Shown piece by piece: positions 10,396-20,885 of a DNA stretch of 64,000 nucleotides; within the stretch, counting starts at the first letter, position 1, and each line of letters opens with the position of its first letter. This DNA is from Erwinia sp. GTDB lineage: Bacteria > Pseudomonadota > Gammaproteobacteria > Enterobacterales > Enterobacteriaceae. A model generated the notes under the pieces. The model saw nothing but the letters and a program-made list of their open reading frames with translations, was not told where the DNA came from and did not search any database. Position numbers and translations under genes: made by a program. The DNA lies in contig OZ024666.1 of NCBI GenBank assembly GCA_964016415.1, positions 1,965,310-2,029,309 on the forward strand, in the 5' to 3' direction.

Positions 10396-11682
10396 TTATT
10401 CAGCAGCTTCGTCCAGCATGGCGGTTAAAACCGCTGCAGCTTCACTTTGGGCCAATGTTTGTTGTTCGCCACTGCGCAAGTTTTTAATCACCACTTGAGA
10501 AGCCGCGACTTCGTCTTCGCCAAGCACCAGAGCTATACTGGCTCCCCATTTATCAGCCCGGGCAAACTGTTTTTTGAAGTTCCCGCCACCAAAATTTGTC
10601 ATCATCTTTCTGGCTGGCAGCGCATCACGCAGTGTTTCAGCAAACCGCATCGCAGCCGGCTGAACCCCCTGACCGGAAGCAATCACATAAATATCAATAC
10701 CAGGCTGCTGGTTGAAATCCTGGTTAACTGTCTGAACCAGCATCACCAACCTTTCAAGCCCCATCGCAAAACCGACTGCTGGCGTTTCCCGTCCACCCAA
10801 CTGGCTGACAAGCCCGTCGTAGCGTCCACCTGCACATACCGTCCCCTGAGCACCAAGGCTTTCAGTGACCCATTCAAATACGGTTTTGTTATAGTAATCA
10901 AGCCCGCGCACCAGACGCTGATTGACTTCATAGTGAATGCCGGCGCTTTCCAGATAAGAGCAGAGCTGAGCGAAATGTTCGCGGGACTCTTCATCGAGAT
11001 AATCAGCAAGTTTTGGGGCATCATTCAGTAAACGCTGGATATCAGGATTTTTACTGTCCAGCACCCGTAAAGGGTTAGTATACATGCGACGAAGACAATC
11101 CTCATCCAGCGCCTGTTTGTGCTGCTCCAGGAAAGCCACTAATGCAACACGGTAATCCGCTCTGGCACTGAGTGAACCAATAGAGTTAATCTGTAAATGC
11201 ACATGCTCATTGATGCCCAGCGCTTTCCACCAACGGGCCGTCATCATGATCAGCTCTGCGTCAATGGCTGGCCCCTGCAGGCCAAAAACTTCCGCACCTA
11301 TCTGATAAAACTGCCGGTAACGTCCTTTCTGTGGCCGCTCATAGCGAAACATAGGGCCCATGTACCACAGACGTTGTTCCTGATTATACAATAACCCGTG
11401 TTCGATTCCGGCACGCACACAACTGGCGGTGCACTCAGGACGGAGTGTTAAACTTTCACCATTACGATCGTCAAAGGTATACATCTCTTTTTCAACCACA
11501 TCGGTGACTTCACCAATCGCTCGTTTGAATAAGGGAGTTTGTTCAACTATCGGTGTACGGATTTCGTTGTAACCGTAACTGTTCAGTACTTGCTTGAGGA
11601 TCTGTTCAATGCGCTGCCATACTGCAGTATCCGCAGGCAGATAATCATTCATGCCACGAATGGCCTGGATATTCTTTGCCAC
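10396..11682 (-). CDS. hisS: Histidyl-tRNA synthetase
   Basis: Class II synthetase that charges tRNA-His. I place the start at the GTG at 11682 ([16 protein letters not shown], 428 aa), matching E. coli [16 protein letters not shown]; the longer frame from 11721 is not conserved. Motif 2 ([15 protein letters not shown]), the histidine-specific [15 protein letters not shown] and the C-terminal anticodon-binding domain are present. Odd feature: the histidine-binding segment reads [10 protein letters not shown] where E. coli has LRPEGTAGCV, so two conserved glycines are Cys and Ser. The Glu and Thr that contact histidine remain. Confidence 0.95.
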   Translation of the reverse strand: MAKNIQAIRGMNDYLPADTAVWQRIEQILKQVLNSYGYNEIRTPIVEQTPLFKRAIGEVTDVVEKEMYTFDDRNGESLTLRPECTASCVRAGIEHGLLYNQEQRLWYMGPMFRYERPQKGRYRQFYQIGAEVFGLQGPAIDAELIMMTARWWKALGINEHVHLQINSIGSLSARADYRVALVAFLEQHKQALDEDCLRRMYTNPLRVLDSKNPDIQRLLNDAPKLADYLDEESREHFAQLCSYLESAGIHYEVNQRLVRGLDYYNKTVFEWVTESLGAQGTVCAGGRYDGLVSQLGGRETPAVGFAMGLERLVMLVQTVNQDFNQQPGIDIYVIASGQGVQPAAMRFAETLRDALPARKMMTNFGGGNFKKQFARADKWGASIALVLGEDEVAASQVVIKNLRSGEQQTLAQSEAAAVLTAMLDEAAE

Positions 11683-11778
11683 TGAGTTTCTCTCGCTTCT
11701 TCTATTTAACGCAGCTCTCACTTCAAGAGCAATCTCTGTATTGCTGTCAGATTACCGTCCCTGACGTTAAATATCACT

Positions 11779-12900
11779 TTATTTTTCAATCTGCTGAATA
11801 TCAATACGTTGACTTTGGTCGAGTATGGTTGCTTTTGCCCGGATTCGTGCTTCCAGCTGATCAATCATATCATCGTTATCAAGACGCTCACGCAGCCTGA
11901 CACCATCCTCATAAAATCCACTCTTTTTATTGCTACCCGTCACACCAAGCGTAGAAACCAGCGCCTCACCAGGACCATTCACCACGCAACCAATGATAGA
12001 GACATCCATCGGCATAATAATGTCTTCCAGTCGCTGTTCCAGCGCATTTACCGTGCCAATCACATCAAATTCCTGACGTGAGCAGGTGGGGCACGCAATA
12101 AAATTTATGCCGCGAGAACGAATACGCAGAGATTTTAAAATATCAAAACCAACTTTGACTTCTTCAATCGGATCAGCCGCGAGAGAGATACGCAGCGTAT
12201 CGCCAATCCCTTCCGAAAGCAGTAATCCCAGACCAATTGCCGATTTTACCGCGCCAGCACGTGCGCCACCCGCTTCGGTGATGCCAAGATGCAAAGGCTG
12301 AACAATCTGGCGAGCCAGTAAACGGTAAGACTCAACAGCAAGAAAAACATCGGATGCTTTTACACTGACTTTGAATTGATCAAAGTTCAATCGATCCAGG
12401 TGATCTACATGCCGTAATGCGGATTCGAGCAATGCCTGAGGTGTCGGTTCTCCATACTTCTCCTGAAGATCTTTCTCCAGCGACCCGGCATTGACACCAA
12501 TACGAATAGGAATATTTTTATCACGAGCACAATCAACAACTTGTCTTATTCTCGTTTCATTACCAATATTGCCAGGATTAATGCGTAAACAGTCAACGCC
12601 ATATTCAGCAACTTTGAGTGCGATGCGATAGTCAAAGTGAATATCAGCAACTAATGGAACATTGACCTGTTGTTTTATCAGTTTGAATGCTTCAGCTGCA
12701 TCCATGGTGGGTACTGATACACGGACAATATCAACACCAACACGTTCCAGCGCCCTGATCTGCTGCACAGTGGCATCCACATCGGTAGTTCGCGTGTTGG
12801 TCATGGACTGCACAGCGATAGGGGCACCGTCCCCGACGGGAACATTGCCTACATAAAGGCGGGTGGATTTGCGGCGAGTAATGGGTGTTTCGTTATGCAT
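11779..12900 (-). CDS. ispG: 4-hydroxy-3-methylbut-2-enyl diphosphate synthase
   Basis: Iron-sulfur enzyme of the MEP isoprenoid pathway that reduces MEcPP to HMBPP. The 373 residues (E. coli 372) have an N-terminal TIM-barrel part and a C-terminal cluster domain with CPTC (about residue 270), CVVNGPGE (about 305) and the conserved Glu that bind one 4Fe-4S cluster. It therefore needs Fe-S assembly, which matters because this chromosome lacks the usual isc scaffold genes beside iscS. It lies between rodZ and hisS as in E. coli. Confidence 0.96.
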   Translation of the reverse strand: MHNETPITRRKSTRLYVGNVPVGDGAPIAVQSMTNTRTTDVDATVQQIRALERVGVDIVRVSVPTMDAAEAFKLIKQQVNVPLVADIHFDYRIALKVAEYGVDCLRINPGNIGNETRIRQVVDCARDKNIPIRIGVNAGSLEKDLQEKYGEPTPQALLESALRHVDHLDRLNFDQFKVSVKASDVFLAVESYRLLARQIVQPLHLGITEAGGARAGAVKSAIGLGLLLSEGIGDTLRISLAADPIEEVKVGFDILKSLRIRSRGINFIACPTCSRQEFDVIGTVNALEQRLEDIIMPMDVSIIGCVVNGPGEALVSTLGVTGSNKKSGFYEDGVRLRERLDNDDMIDQLEARIRAKATILDQSQRIDIQQIEK

Positions 12901-12934
12901 CTTTTTCTCCAGAGTCGCGGCAATCTGTCAACAA

Positions 12935-13882
12935 TTACTGCGTACCAACAGACAGACGTGCTACCTGTCTTGCACGAACGAACTGAGCAAGATCAATACC
13001 TTTACCCTGATAAGTTACCTGTACCGCAGCAGGCGCACCAATTTTCAAATGATAAGGTACGCTACCATTTAATGTGAGCTTGTCACCACGACGCTGTATA
13101 CCATTAGCAAGGATTTTACCTTTTGCATCAGTAACTTCTATCCAACAGTTATCAGAAAAAACCATCTGTAACTCATGCTGTTCAGCTACAACACTGACGC
13201 CAGCAGGGGCTACAGGTAATGATGGCGATACGGCGCCACCTGGATTCAGTGTGTTAACTGCCGGAGTAGTTGCCGGTAAAACCACAGCTGCAGGTGAGGG
13301 TTCAGCCGTTGCCGCTGCTTCAGGTGCGGTTGACGCGGGTGGTGCCACTGAAGAAGAGGAATGGCTGGTTACCGATGGCTGATTGTGATCAACCAGTGAG
13401 ATAGACTGCCGTGCACCACTACCAACATCAGCATTTTGTTCTGCCATGGTTTGCAGATCATCCTGGGCAGCTTTATGATTTTGCCACCACCAGGCTCCGG
13501 TCAGCCCGATTACAACAAACACCACCAGCCAGCTGAAAACAGCGAACCAGCCATCACGTTTTTTACGTTTTTTCCCCAGGGCAACCGTCTGCATCACCTC
13601 AATTTTAGAGGTGCGTATTGGTGCCTGTCTGGCGAGATCAGATAACAATTCACTTTCCGGAACACCAACAATACGTGCATAAGAGCGAACATATCCGCGC
13701 AGAAAAGTTGCTGCCAGATCAGCAGGTAAACTATCAGCTTCAAGATCTCTGATGGTTGATAATTTCAAACAGAGACGCTCAGCAATCTCTTGCTGAGTGT
13801 GTCCCTTTTGCTCCCGGGCTTCGCGAAGACGTTGTCCCGTGGAAAGTAATGCCATGTTTTCTTGTGTGGCTGCAATATTCAT
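12935..13882 (-). CDS. rodZ: Cytoskeletal protein RodZ
   Basis: Bitopic membrane protein that links MreB to the elongation machinery and keeps rod shape. It has a cytosolic Cro/C1-type helix-turn-helix at about residues 15-75 (GQRLREAREQKGHTQQEIAE), a basic stretch KKRKKRD, one membrane helix (WFAVFSWLVVFVVIGLTGAWWW, about 112-133), a Pro/Ala/Thr-rich periplasmic linker and a C-terminal DUF4115 domain (FSDNCWIEVTDAKGK). The 315 residues are near the E. coli length (337), the linker being the variable part. Confidence 0.94.
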   Translation of the reverse strand: MNIAATQENMALLSTGQRLREAREQKGHTQQEIAERLCLKLSTIRDLEADSLPADLAATFLRGYVRSYARIVGVPESELLSDLARQAPIRTSKIEVMQTVALGKKRKKRDGWFAVFSWLVVFVVIGLTGAWWWQNHKAAQDDLQTMAEQNADVGSGARQSISLVDHNQPSVTSHSSSSVAPPASTAPEAAATAEPSPAAVVLPATTPAVNTLNPGGAVSPSLPVAPAGVSVVAEQHELQMVFSDNCWIEVTDAKGKILANGIQRRGDKLTLNGSVPYHLKIGAPAAVQVTYQGKGIDLAQFVRARQVARLSVGTQ

Positions 13883-13981
13883 TAGCTAAAAGGCTGATAC
13901 TGTATTTGTAAAGGATAATTTACGCCGGGGAGAGCAGGCTATCTAGCCAGCATTCGCCAGCGTGGCGAAGCAAATCTTTAA

Positions 13982-14584
13982 CTACGTACTTCCGGTATCT
14001 GAAGCACGGTGGTGATATACCTCTGTCAGGAGCTGAAAAGCAGTAAACTCCTGCTGGCTTTTCCGCCTGCGCGCTTCCGCCAGTAACTCTCTCTGACGGA
14101 CAGGGTCATGTGCTGTTGCTTCTATAAGCAAAGCTTTTGCATTTTTCCATACCCCTGCATTGAGATAACAATAGCCCGCATTTTCCAACGCCTGTCTGCG
14201 TGCATCTCCAGACGAAGATTTGAGCGCTATTTCAAACTGCTGTTGTGCTGCATCATACTGCCCTAAACGACAGAGAAACGCACCGTAATTATTGATAACA
14301 TCACGATTTTTTGGCTGCAGTTGTCGAGCGGTTTTATAACTACGAGCTGCCTGTGTGTTATCACCTGTATCGTGATGATAACGTGCCATCGCAAGATGGC
14401 TACGATAGTCATCTGGTGCCTGAGTCATCGCCTGTCGTAAGTGACGTTGTGCTAATGGATAGGCTCGTTGTTCAAGATACAACAAGCCTAGTTGCAAACG
14501 TGTATCCACTCCAGGCAATACCTGTGATTTCTGACTACACCCCGCCAAAAAAAGCACCGTTAATGCGATCACTGTTTGTTTCAT
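13982..14584 (-). CDS. pilW: PilW-type TPR lipoprotein
   Basis: A 200-residue lipoprotein from the ATG at 14584 (MKQTVIALTVLFLAGCSQ, lipobox LAGC); the longer frame from 14653 would bury the signal. Three or four TPR units follow (for example QLGLLYLEQRAYPLAQRHLR and INNYGAFLCRLGQYDAAQQQ). The family stabilises type IV pilus secretin in other bacteria, and in enterobacteria the gene sits between rlmN and rodZ. No pilus genes are in view, so the role here is uncertain. Confidence 0.82.
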   Translation of the reverse strand: MKQTVIALTVLFLAGCSQKSQVLPGVDTRLQLGLLYLEQRAYPLAQRHLRQAMTQAPDDYRSHLAMARYHHDTGDNTQAARSYKTARQLQPKNRDVINNYGAFLCRLGQYDAAQQQFEIALKSSSGDARRQALENAGYCYLNAGVWKNAKALLIEATAHDPVRQRELLAEARRRKSQQEFTAFQLLTEVYHHRASDTGST

Positions 14585-14670
14585 TTTCTGCTCCTGATGA
14601 TCAATGTGATGATCTGACTCATACACCTGATCATAAGGAGACTTGAAAACCAACGTTTACTGTGTCAGTT

Positions 14671-15837
14671 TCAGAGTGCCTTCACAGCAATCCCTTCCCC
14701 TTGCATTTTTTTCCGCAGGGTTCGCTTTGTGCGATCGATGACATCTCCCGCCAGTTGCCCACAGGCTGCATCAATATCATCTCCGCGCGTCTTACGCACA
14801 ATAGTGGTAAAACCATACCCCATCAGTACCTTGGAAAACCGGTCAATACGGCTGTTTGAACTACGTCCGTAGGGTGCGCCTGGAAAGGGATTCCATGGTA
14901 TCAAATTGATTTTACATGGTGTTTCTTTTAACAATGCCGCCAACTCATGCGCGTTATCAGTACTGTCGTTGACATGATCCAGCATGACGTATTCGATAGT
15001 TACCCGCCCCTGGTTAGCATTGGACTTACCAATATAGCGGGAGACTGCCCCCAGAAACGTTTCAATATTGTACTTTTTGTTAATAGGTACTATTTCATCA
15101 CGAATTTGATCATTTGGTGCATGCAGTGAGATAGCCAGTGCAACATCTATCATATCGCCAAGTTTATCCAGCGCCGGTACCACGCCGGATGTCGAGAGCG
15201 TCACCCGCCGCTTCGACAGACCAAAACCGAAATCATCCAGCATGATCTCCATCGCCGGCACAACATTGTTGAGATTAAGTAAAGGTTCCCCCATCCCCAT
15301 CATCACCACATTCGTAATCGGACGCTGACCCGTTATTTTCGAAGCACCAATAATTTTAGCTGCCCGCCACACCTGGCCGATAATTTCTGACACACGCAAA
15401 TTACGGTTGAAACCTTGTTGTGCCGTCGAACAAAATTTGCACTCAAGCGCACAACCTACTTGTGAAGAAACACACAGAGTAGCGCGATCTTTTTCAGGAA
15501 TGTATACCGTTTCTACCTGTTGCCCGCCAACGGTGATCGCCCACTTGATAGTACCATCAGCTGATCGTTGTTCTTCCGCCACTTCTGGTGCGCGGATTTC
15601 CGCACGACTTTTTAGCACCTGACGAAACCCTTTATTGATATCCGTCATTTGGTCAAAATCATCACAACAGTAGTGGTAAATCCACTTCATTACCTGATCC
15701 GCGCGAAATGGTTTCTCACCTAGGGAGGCAAAAAAAACCCGCATTTGCTGGCGATTGAGATCCAGCAAATTCACTTTTTCTAATTCAGGTGTTGGATTAA
15801 CAGATACTACAGAAGTGGAGGTGATCATTGGTGACAT
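14671..15837 (-). CDS. rlmN: Dual-specificity 23S rRNA/tRNA adenine C2-methyltransferase RlmN
   Basis: Radical-SAM enzyme that methylates A2503 of 23S rRNA and A37 of some tRNAs. The cluster motif CALECKFC (CxxxCxxC) is at about residue 130, with GEPLLN and LSTSG downstream. The two mechanistic cysteines are present, one upstream in [11 protein letters not shown] and one in DAACGQLAG near the C-terminus. The 388 residues match E. coli (384). It is another 4Fe-4S protein in this window. It lies between ndk and pilW. Confidence 0.96.
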   Translation of the reverse strand: MSPMITSTSVVSVNPTPELEKVNLLDLNRQQMRVFFASLGEKPFRADQVMKWIYHYCCDDFDQMTDINKGFRQVLKSRAEIRAPEVAEEQRSADGTIKWAITVGGQQVETVYIPEKDRATLCVSSQVGCALECKFCSTAQQGFNRNLRVSEIIGQVWRAAKIIGASKITGQRPITNVVMMGMGEPLLNLNNVVPAMEIMLDDFGFGLSKRRVTLSTSGVVPALDKLGDMIDVALAISLHAPNDQIRDEIVPINKKYNIETFLGAVSRYIGKSNANQGRVTIEYVMLDHVNDSTDNAHELAALLKETPCKINLIPWNPFPGAPYGRSSNSRIDRFSKVLMGYGFTTIVRKTRGDDIDAACGQLAGDVIDRTKRTLRKKMQGEGIAVKAL

Positions 15838-16009
15838 AACTCTCTGGGGCCTCGTTATTACACGTTATGGCGCTGGACAAATCAGGGGTAATTACTCCTG
15901 ATACGATATTTTATCGGGTGATTCTACATAGCCTGCGGCCTGGTTAACAGAGCTGCAGGCAAATAAAAATGTCATTATCTAATAATAGCACTACAAAATA
16001 CTGACAATT

Positions 16010-16441
16010 CTAACAAGAGCGTGAACAAATTTCGCCTTCACCAAAAAAGTAACTGATCTCGCGCGCAGCAGAAGTCACAGAGTCAGAGCCATGTGTCCCA
16101 TTCGCAGTGAGACTGTCGGCGTAGTCGGCGCGGAGTGTTCCTGCCAGCGCAACTGCGGGATTGGTTGCACCAAGTAACTCACGATGACGTTGCACACTGT
16201 TTTCACCTTCCAGCACGGATACCACTATCGGGCCGGAGGTCATAAAGGCAACTAAACCATCAAAAAACGGTTTCCCGAGATGTTCAGCATAAAAACCCTC
16301 CGCCTGTGTTTTACTAAGATGCAGCATTTTGCAGCCTGCAATGGTCAATCCAGCTGTTTCGAAACGATTGAAAATCGCACCAATAACGTTTTTTGCTAAG
16401 GCATTAGGCTTGATAATAGATAGTGTGCGTTCCACAGTCAT
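16010..16441 (-). CDS. ndk: Nucleoside diphosphate kinase
   Basis: Transfers phosphate between NTPs and NDPs through a phosphohistidine. The 143 residues are the family length. The active-site His is in NGTHGSDS, and the nucleotide-binding [11 protein letters not shown] is intact. The C-terminus ends in ICSRSC rather than the E. coli VCPRTR. In E. coli pbpC, yfhM and sseA lie between ndk and sseB; here they are absent. Confidence 0.96.
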   Translation of the reverse strand: MTVERTLSIIKPNALAKNVIGAIFNRFETAGLTIAGCKMLHLSKTQAEGFYAEHLGKPFFDGLVAFMTSGPIVVSVLEGENSVQRHRELLGATNPAVALAGTLRADYADSLTANGTHGSDSVTSAAREISYFFGEGEICSRSC

Positions 16442-16668
16442 CGTGCTCTCCTGTTTATCTTGTTTTAGTCATACGGGTTGCCGGAATACTGGCAGGGAGA
16501 ATGGCGCAGATTATAGGAGGCCAGGCTACCATTGCCTATCAGATATTTAACTTTTCTTTAATTGCTTCACACTCAGAAAAAAACAGCTGTGAAAATCGTC
16601 AATATGGCTATTGCGCAGCCACACCCGGGCGAAATAAAGACCGGAGCGCGGTTTCCCTCAGACGCAAT

Positions 16669-17400
16669 TTATCCATGCTGATACTCACGCAAAAAACTTC
16701 CCCAGCGACGCTGGTAGAAAGGCGTGAGATGGGTCATGATCAGGTGATCAATACCTGTTGACTCATCCCCCATCAAATACACATCAACGGCTTCATCATC
16801 GGGCATGAAGGAGACTGCCAGCTCACCAACTTGCTGAATCAGTCGTTGGTCACACGCCTCACTGGCAATAGCAATCAACAGAGTTGGTGTCTCTTCTGCG
16901 ATTTCCCGCACCCAAGCCAGATAAGCGGCACGCACCGTGTGGTGTAGCCTGAAACATTGACAAAGCTCGGCGATCATCGCTTCAGGAGGAGCGCTATGAG
17001 CTGAAATGCGTATTGCACTGTTTCCGCAGAGGGTCTGTTGTTCAATCTGTTGCTCTTCGGCACAAATTGCCTTTACTTCTTCACCTGAAAAAAAACGTCC
17101 GGTTGAAGAGCCAGGATTGATGTAAATCGCATTGCCGCTGCTCAGGATGAGTAGCTCCATGCCTGAAATCAACCTGATCTCCCCCTGTGACTGTGAAACG
17201 CGACGCCACTCTCCAGGCGACGTGAACACCGGTATGATTGTCATCCCGGCATTTATACCGCCAAATTTAGACGCGTCGCAGGCAGTATGCGTCAGATCGC
17301 GAGGTATCAGCAAATGTGTCATGCGCAATGTCGCCAACCAGTGAGCCGGGGCAATGTTCTGACCCCGTCTGCTTTGTACCAGAAGTGTTTCCAGATCCAT
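16669..17400 (-). CDS. sseB: SseB family protein
   Basis: A 243-residue cytosolic protein of the SseB family, named because extra copies in E. coli increase serine sensitivity; its biochemical role is unknown. An N-terminal SseB domain (residues about 10-110, FTSPGEWRRVSQ, GMELLILSSGNAIYINPGS) and a C-terminal SseB_C domain are visible. I chose the ATG at 17400 because GGAGAGA lies just upstream; the frame from 17415 would add five residues. It precedes ndk and follows pepB by 53 bp, as in E. coli. Confidence 0.9.
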   Translation of the reverse strand: MDLETLLVQSRRGQNIAPAHWLATLRMTHLLIPRDLTHTACDASKFGGINAGMTIIPVFTSPGEWRRVSQSQGEIRLISGMELLILSSGNAIYINPGSSTGRFFSGEEVKAICAEEQQIEQQTLCGNSAIRISAHSAPPEAMIAELCQCFRLHHTVRAAYLAWVREIAEETPTLLIAIASEACDQRLIQQVGELAVSFMPDDEAVDVYLMGDESTGIDHLIMTHLTPFYQRRWGSFLREYQHG

Positions 17401-17453
17401 TTCTCTCTCCCGCAATAGCCTGGCGCATTGTGCCCGGTAATGGCTAACGTCGC

Positions 17454-18752
17454 TTATTTTTCACTCGCGTGCAACAGTAGATTGGCAATGGTACGTACTC
17501 CTATACCGGTCGCACCCACTGCCCATCCCTCTACAGCGCTTTTGCGGTAAGTTGCAGAACAATCGATATGGATCCACCCTTTTTGATACTCTTTCACAAA
17601 GTAAGAGAGGAATGCCGCTGCAGTGCTGGCTCCGGCCGTATGTGCAGGAGCAGCTACATTATTCAAATCAGCAAACCCTGACGGCAACTGACGACGATGG
17701 AACTCAGCCAGCGGCAGTCGCCAGAAAGGTTCATTTTCCTCTTCTGCACTTTTCAGCATCGCCTGAGCTAAACCATCGTCGAAGCTGAATAGCGCATGAT
17801 AATCATTGCCCAGGGCAATTTTTGCCGCCCCCGTTAGTGTTGCTGCATCGATTAATAATTCAGGTTGTTGTTCGCTGGCATCAATTAAGCCGTCAGCCAA
17901 CACCAGGCGACCTTCCGCATCGGTATTCATCACCTCGACAGTTTTTCCATTCCGATAGCGGATAATATCCCCGAGCCGGAAAGAATTACCGCTCACCATA
18001 TTGTCTGCACAACATAAGTAGAGACGGACACGTTTTTTCAGACCCGAAGCAATAGCAAGCGCTAATGCTCCCGTCAGGGTAGCTGCCCCACCCATATCTG
18101 ATTTCATTGATTCCATGAAATCACTTGGTTTCAGGCTGTATCCACCGGTATCAAAAGTAATACCTTTTCCCACCAGACAAGCAAAAACGGGCGCTGTTTC
18201 ATCTCCACCTGGATTGTAATCCAGTGCCAGTAATGCAGGAGTTCGGCTGGAGCCCCGTCCGACAGTATGCAGGCCGAGATAGCCCTGTTGTCGTAAATCA
18301 TCACCTTTGGTAATTCTGTAGCTCACCGACTCGCCAGCGACAGCCGCAAGCAGATCGATAGCGCGCTGAGCCAGCTGCTCTGGGCCCAACTCTTCGGCAG
18401 GAAGATTGATAGTATGACGCACCCAGTCAATACAGGTCATGCGCGCCTGTAATTGTTCACTCTGCGCTTCAGGGAGTTCGGGCCAGAGAACGGTTCTTTC
18501 ACCTTTGGCACCGCGAAAACCTTGCCAGAATGCCCAGCACTGCTCACCTGACCACTCCCCTTGTAGGGCAACGTGGTGGATCCCCTGAGCATCAAGACGA
18601 CGTGCGGCATTTTGTATCACGGACAGCGACGGGATAGTACCCGCATGAATCAGCATTTGTTCATTGTGACAACTCAAAATGGCATCACTGCCCCAGCATT
18701 CATTCGCTTTATCGGCAGAGAGGCTCACTTTCATTGGGTTTTGTGACATCAC
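17454..18752 (-). CDS. pepB: Aminopeptidase B (leucyl aminopeptidase family M17)
   Basis: Manganese-dependent M17 aminopeptidase that trims cytosolic peptides. The catalytic Lys/Arg signature regions are intact: [24 protein letters not shown] and [14 protein letters not shown] supply metal ligands (Lys, Asp, Asp, Glu). The 432 residues match E. coli PepB (427). Upstream, where E. coli has iscX-fdx-hscA-hscB-iscA-iscU, there is only 204 bp before the iscS stop codon. Confidence 0.95.
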   Translation of the reverse strand: MMSQNPMKVSLSADKANECWGSDAILSCHNEQMLIHAGTIPSLSVIQNAARRLDAQGIHHVALQGEWSGEQCWAFWQGFRGAKGERTVLWPELPEAQSEQLQARMTCIDWVRHTINLPAEELGPEQLAQRAIDLLAAVAGESVSYRITKGDDLRQQGYLGLHTVGRGSSRTPALLALDYNPGGDETAPVFACLVGKGITFDTGGYSLKPSDFMESMKSDMGGAATLTGALALAIASGLKKRVRLYLCCADNMVSGNSFRLGDIIRYRNGKTVEVMNTDAEGRLVLADGLIDASEQQPELLIDAATLTGAAKIALGNDYHALFSFDDGLAQAMLKSAEEENEPFWRLPLAEFHRRQLPSGFADLNNVAAPAHTAGASTAAAFLSYFVKEYQKGWIHIDCSATYRKSAVEGWAVGATGIGVRTIANLLLHASEK

Positions 18753-18956
18753 ATGACTCCTTAATTAGGTTTTGATTATCCTGCAATCTGGCAGGATAGT
18801 GTCACTGCGGCGTACAAGCACAGCAATGACAACGTTGAAGTGTTAGTCAGCCTGGAAGGTAGTTGCCAACAGGCAGAAGTCTATCATTCAGATAAAACAG
18901 GATGTTAACACACCGGAAAATCGTGCCAGTTGAACATCACTCGCAGATTAAGGCCG
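18753..18956. other. Scar where iscUA-hscBA-fdx-iscX would be
   Basis: The 204 bp between the iscS stop and the pepB start contain no ORF and no recognisable fragment of IscU, IscA, HscB, HscA, ferredoxin or IscX in any frame that I read. In E. coli these six genes lie between iscS and pepB. The deletion looks old and clean. Confidence 0.75.
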
Positions 18957-20105
18957 TTATTCACGTAATTCAGTGGCTTTTTTTGTGAACAGTGCGAGAG
19001 CATAATCAATTTCTTCTTCCGTGGTGAAACGCCCAAATGAGAAGCGCAATGCAGCATACGCCCGCGGCTCATCAAGCCCCATTGCTGTCAGCACATAGGA
19101 GGGAGACAGTGTAGCGGAATTACATGCAGAGCCTGATGATAATGCAAGGTCTTTCAGCGCCATCATCAACGACTCGCTGTCGACTTGTGCAATTGATACA
19201 TTTAAAATGCCAGGGATAGTCTGAGTCTCATGGCCGTTCAGCTGCAGACCATCAATTTTCTGCAGACCGTTCCACAAACGCTGACGCAAGATACGCAAAC
19301 GCTGATATTCCGGCGCTGACTCCTCGCGTGCAATACGATAAGCTTCCCCCATTCCCACAATCTGGTGTACTGGCAGTGTTCCGGAACGCATTCCTCGTTC
19401 GTGGCCTCCCCCGTGCATTTGAGCCAAAGGGCGAATGCTCTCCTGACGCCGTACAAACAATCCGCCGATACCTTTGGGACCGTAAAGCTTATGTGCGGAA
19501 AACGAGAGTAAATCAACAGGAAGCTCAGCCAGATCCACCGGAATTTTACCAACGCTTTGTGTTGCATCAACATGAAAAACGATCTGCCGTGCCCGACAAA
19601 GGTTGCCAATGGCTGCAATATCCTGAATAACGCCCGTTTCATTGTTCACATGCATGACAGAAACCAGAATAGTGTCATCGCGTAGCGCTGCAGCAACAGT
19701 CTCAGGATCAAGCAGTCCATTTTGTTGTGGTGCAAGATAAGTGACGTCAAAACCTTGCTTCTCAAGCTCATAACAGCTGTCCAGCACCGCTTTATGTTCG
19801 GTACTGCAGGTAACAATATGCCGACCTTTGCTGGAAAATTGCTGCGCGATACCTTTGATAGCCAGGTTATCTGATTCTGTTGCGCCAGAAGTAAAGATGA
19901 TTTCACGGGGATCAGCGTTAATCAGGTCTGCCACCTGATTTCGCGCCACATCCACAGCTTCCTCGGCTTGCCAACCATAACGATGGGAGCGCGATGCTGC
20001 ATTGCCAAACACGCCATCGAGGGTAAGGTAGCGGAACATTTTTTCAGCAACACGGGGATCAACAGGGGTGGTGGCAGCATAATCAAGATAGATGGGTAAC
20101 TTCAT
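18957..20105 (-). CDS. iscS: Cysteine desulfurase IscS with shortened C-terminus
   Basis: PLP enzyme that removes sulfur from cysteine for Fe-S clusters, tRNA thiolation and thiamine. The PLP lysine is in [12 protein letters not shown], and the active cysteine is in the mobile loop [17 protein letters not shown]. At 382 residues it is about 22 shorter than E. coli IscS (404): it stops after [23 protein letters not shown], whereas E. coli continues with a tail ending in SIEWAHH. From memory, that tail helps bind the scaffold IscU, whose gene is also missing here. The body is otherwise clearly IscS, not SufS or CsdA. It follows iscR by 95 bp. Confidence 0.93.
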   Translation of the reverse strand: MKLPIYLDYAATTPVDPRVAEKMFRYLTLDGVFGNAASRSHRYGWQAEEAVDVARNQVADLINADPREIIFTSGATESDNLAIKGIAQQFSSKGRHIVTCSTEHKAVLDSCYELEKQGFDVTYLAPQQNGLLDPETVAAALRDDTILVSVMHVNNETGVIQDIAAIGNLCRARQIVFHVDATQSVGKIPVDLAELPVDLLSFSAHKLYGPKGIGGLFVRRQESIRPLAQMHGGGHERGMRSGTLPVHQIVGMGEAYRIAREESAPEYQRLRILRQRLWNGLQKIDGLQLNGHETQTIPGILNVSIAQVDSESLMMALKDLALSSGSACNSATLSPSYVLTAMGLDEPRAYAALRFSFGRFTTEEEIDYALALFTKKATELRE

Positions 20106-20164
20106 GAAACCGTTCTCCGAAGACAGTCTTACAAAGCGAATCTACCCACCTTAATCTGATTGTC

Positions 20165-20189
20165 GCCCTGTTCTGAGAAATAACAGGGC
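20165..20189 (-). other. Hairpin between iscR and iscS
   Basis: GCCCTGTT (20165-20172) and AACAGGGC (20182-20189) form a perfect 8-bp stem in the iscR-iscS spacer, with no U-tract. In E. coli a stem in this spacer protects iscR mRNA when the sRNA RyhB triggers decay of the downstream part. A similar role is possible. Confidence 0.5.
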
Positions 20190-20200
20190 AAAGATGTACG

Positions 20201-20698
20201 TCAGGCGTGAAGATTCACATTGATCATTTCATGGCCTCGTCCACCAGAGAGCCGCTGTTTTTCGGCATTATCTTGGCGGTCAGCCACATCGAGAATCTCT
20301 TTGTTATTAACCAATTCAGCCAGTGAAATATCATTGAGGAACTCACTGATCCGCACACTCAAATCGCGCCACAGTACATGAGTCAGGCAGCGTTCTCCGC
20401 CCTGGCATCCCTCTCTTCCCTGACATTTCGTGGCATCCACTGACTCATCCACCGCAGTAATTACTGCGCCAACCGCGATAGCTGAGGCTTCTTTACCCAG
20501 CAGATAACCACCACCTGGACCTCGTACACTGGCCACCAGACCGTTTCTCCGTAAACGGGAAAACAACTGTTCGAGGTAGGAGAGGGAAATCCCCTGGCGC
20601 TCAGAGATATCAGCTAAGGGTACTGGTCCCTGATGTGAATGCAGGGCAACGTCGAGCATAGCGGTAACCGCATAACGGCCTTTGGATGTCAGTCTCAT
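20201..20698 (-). CDS. iscR: Fe-S cluster-sensing regulator IscR
   Basis: Rrf2-family repressor/activator that binds a 2Fe-2S cluster and adjusts isc and suf expression. The N-terminal winged helix ([20 protein letters not shown]...[17 protein letters not shown]) and the cluster ligands [16 protein letters not shown] (three Cys and a His) are intact. The 165 residues match E. coli (162). Two type-1 IscR operators lie directly upstream, so autoregulation should be kept although only iscS follows. Confidence 0.96.
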   Translation of the reverse strand: MRLTSKGRYAVTAMLDVALHSHQGPVPLADISERQGISLSYLEQLFSRLRRNGLVASVRGPGGGYLLGKEASAIAVGAVITAVDESVDATKCQGREGCQGGERCLTHVLWRDLSVRISEFLNDISLAELVNNKEILDVADRQDNAEKQRLSGGRGHEMINVNLHA

Positions 20699-20760
20699 GA
20701 TGTAACGATCTCAGTGGTTCTCTGAAGGGGATATCAATACACAATAGTCACAAGTCTGAC

Positions 20761-20810
20761 ATTCCTGACTGAAATGGTCAAGTATTTAACCAAGTAATTT
20801 ACTCAAGTAT
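20761..20810 (-). promoter_or_regulatory. Two tandem type-1 IscR operator sites
   Basis: Read on the minus strand, 20785-20761 matches the 25-bp type-1 IscR consensus (ATASYYGACTRWWWYAGTCRRSTAT) at 23 positions. The directly abutting 20810-20786 matches at about 20. This mirrors the adjacent sites at the E. coli iscR promoter and indicates that cluster-loaded IscR represses its own gene. Confidence 0.8.
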
Positions 20811-20885
20811 TATCGCCATGCTTTTATTACACTTAACAATATAATTATAAAAGATTATTTTCATTTTCTGGTGCCAGGTATTGCC

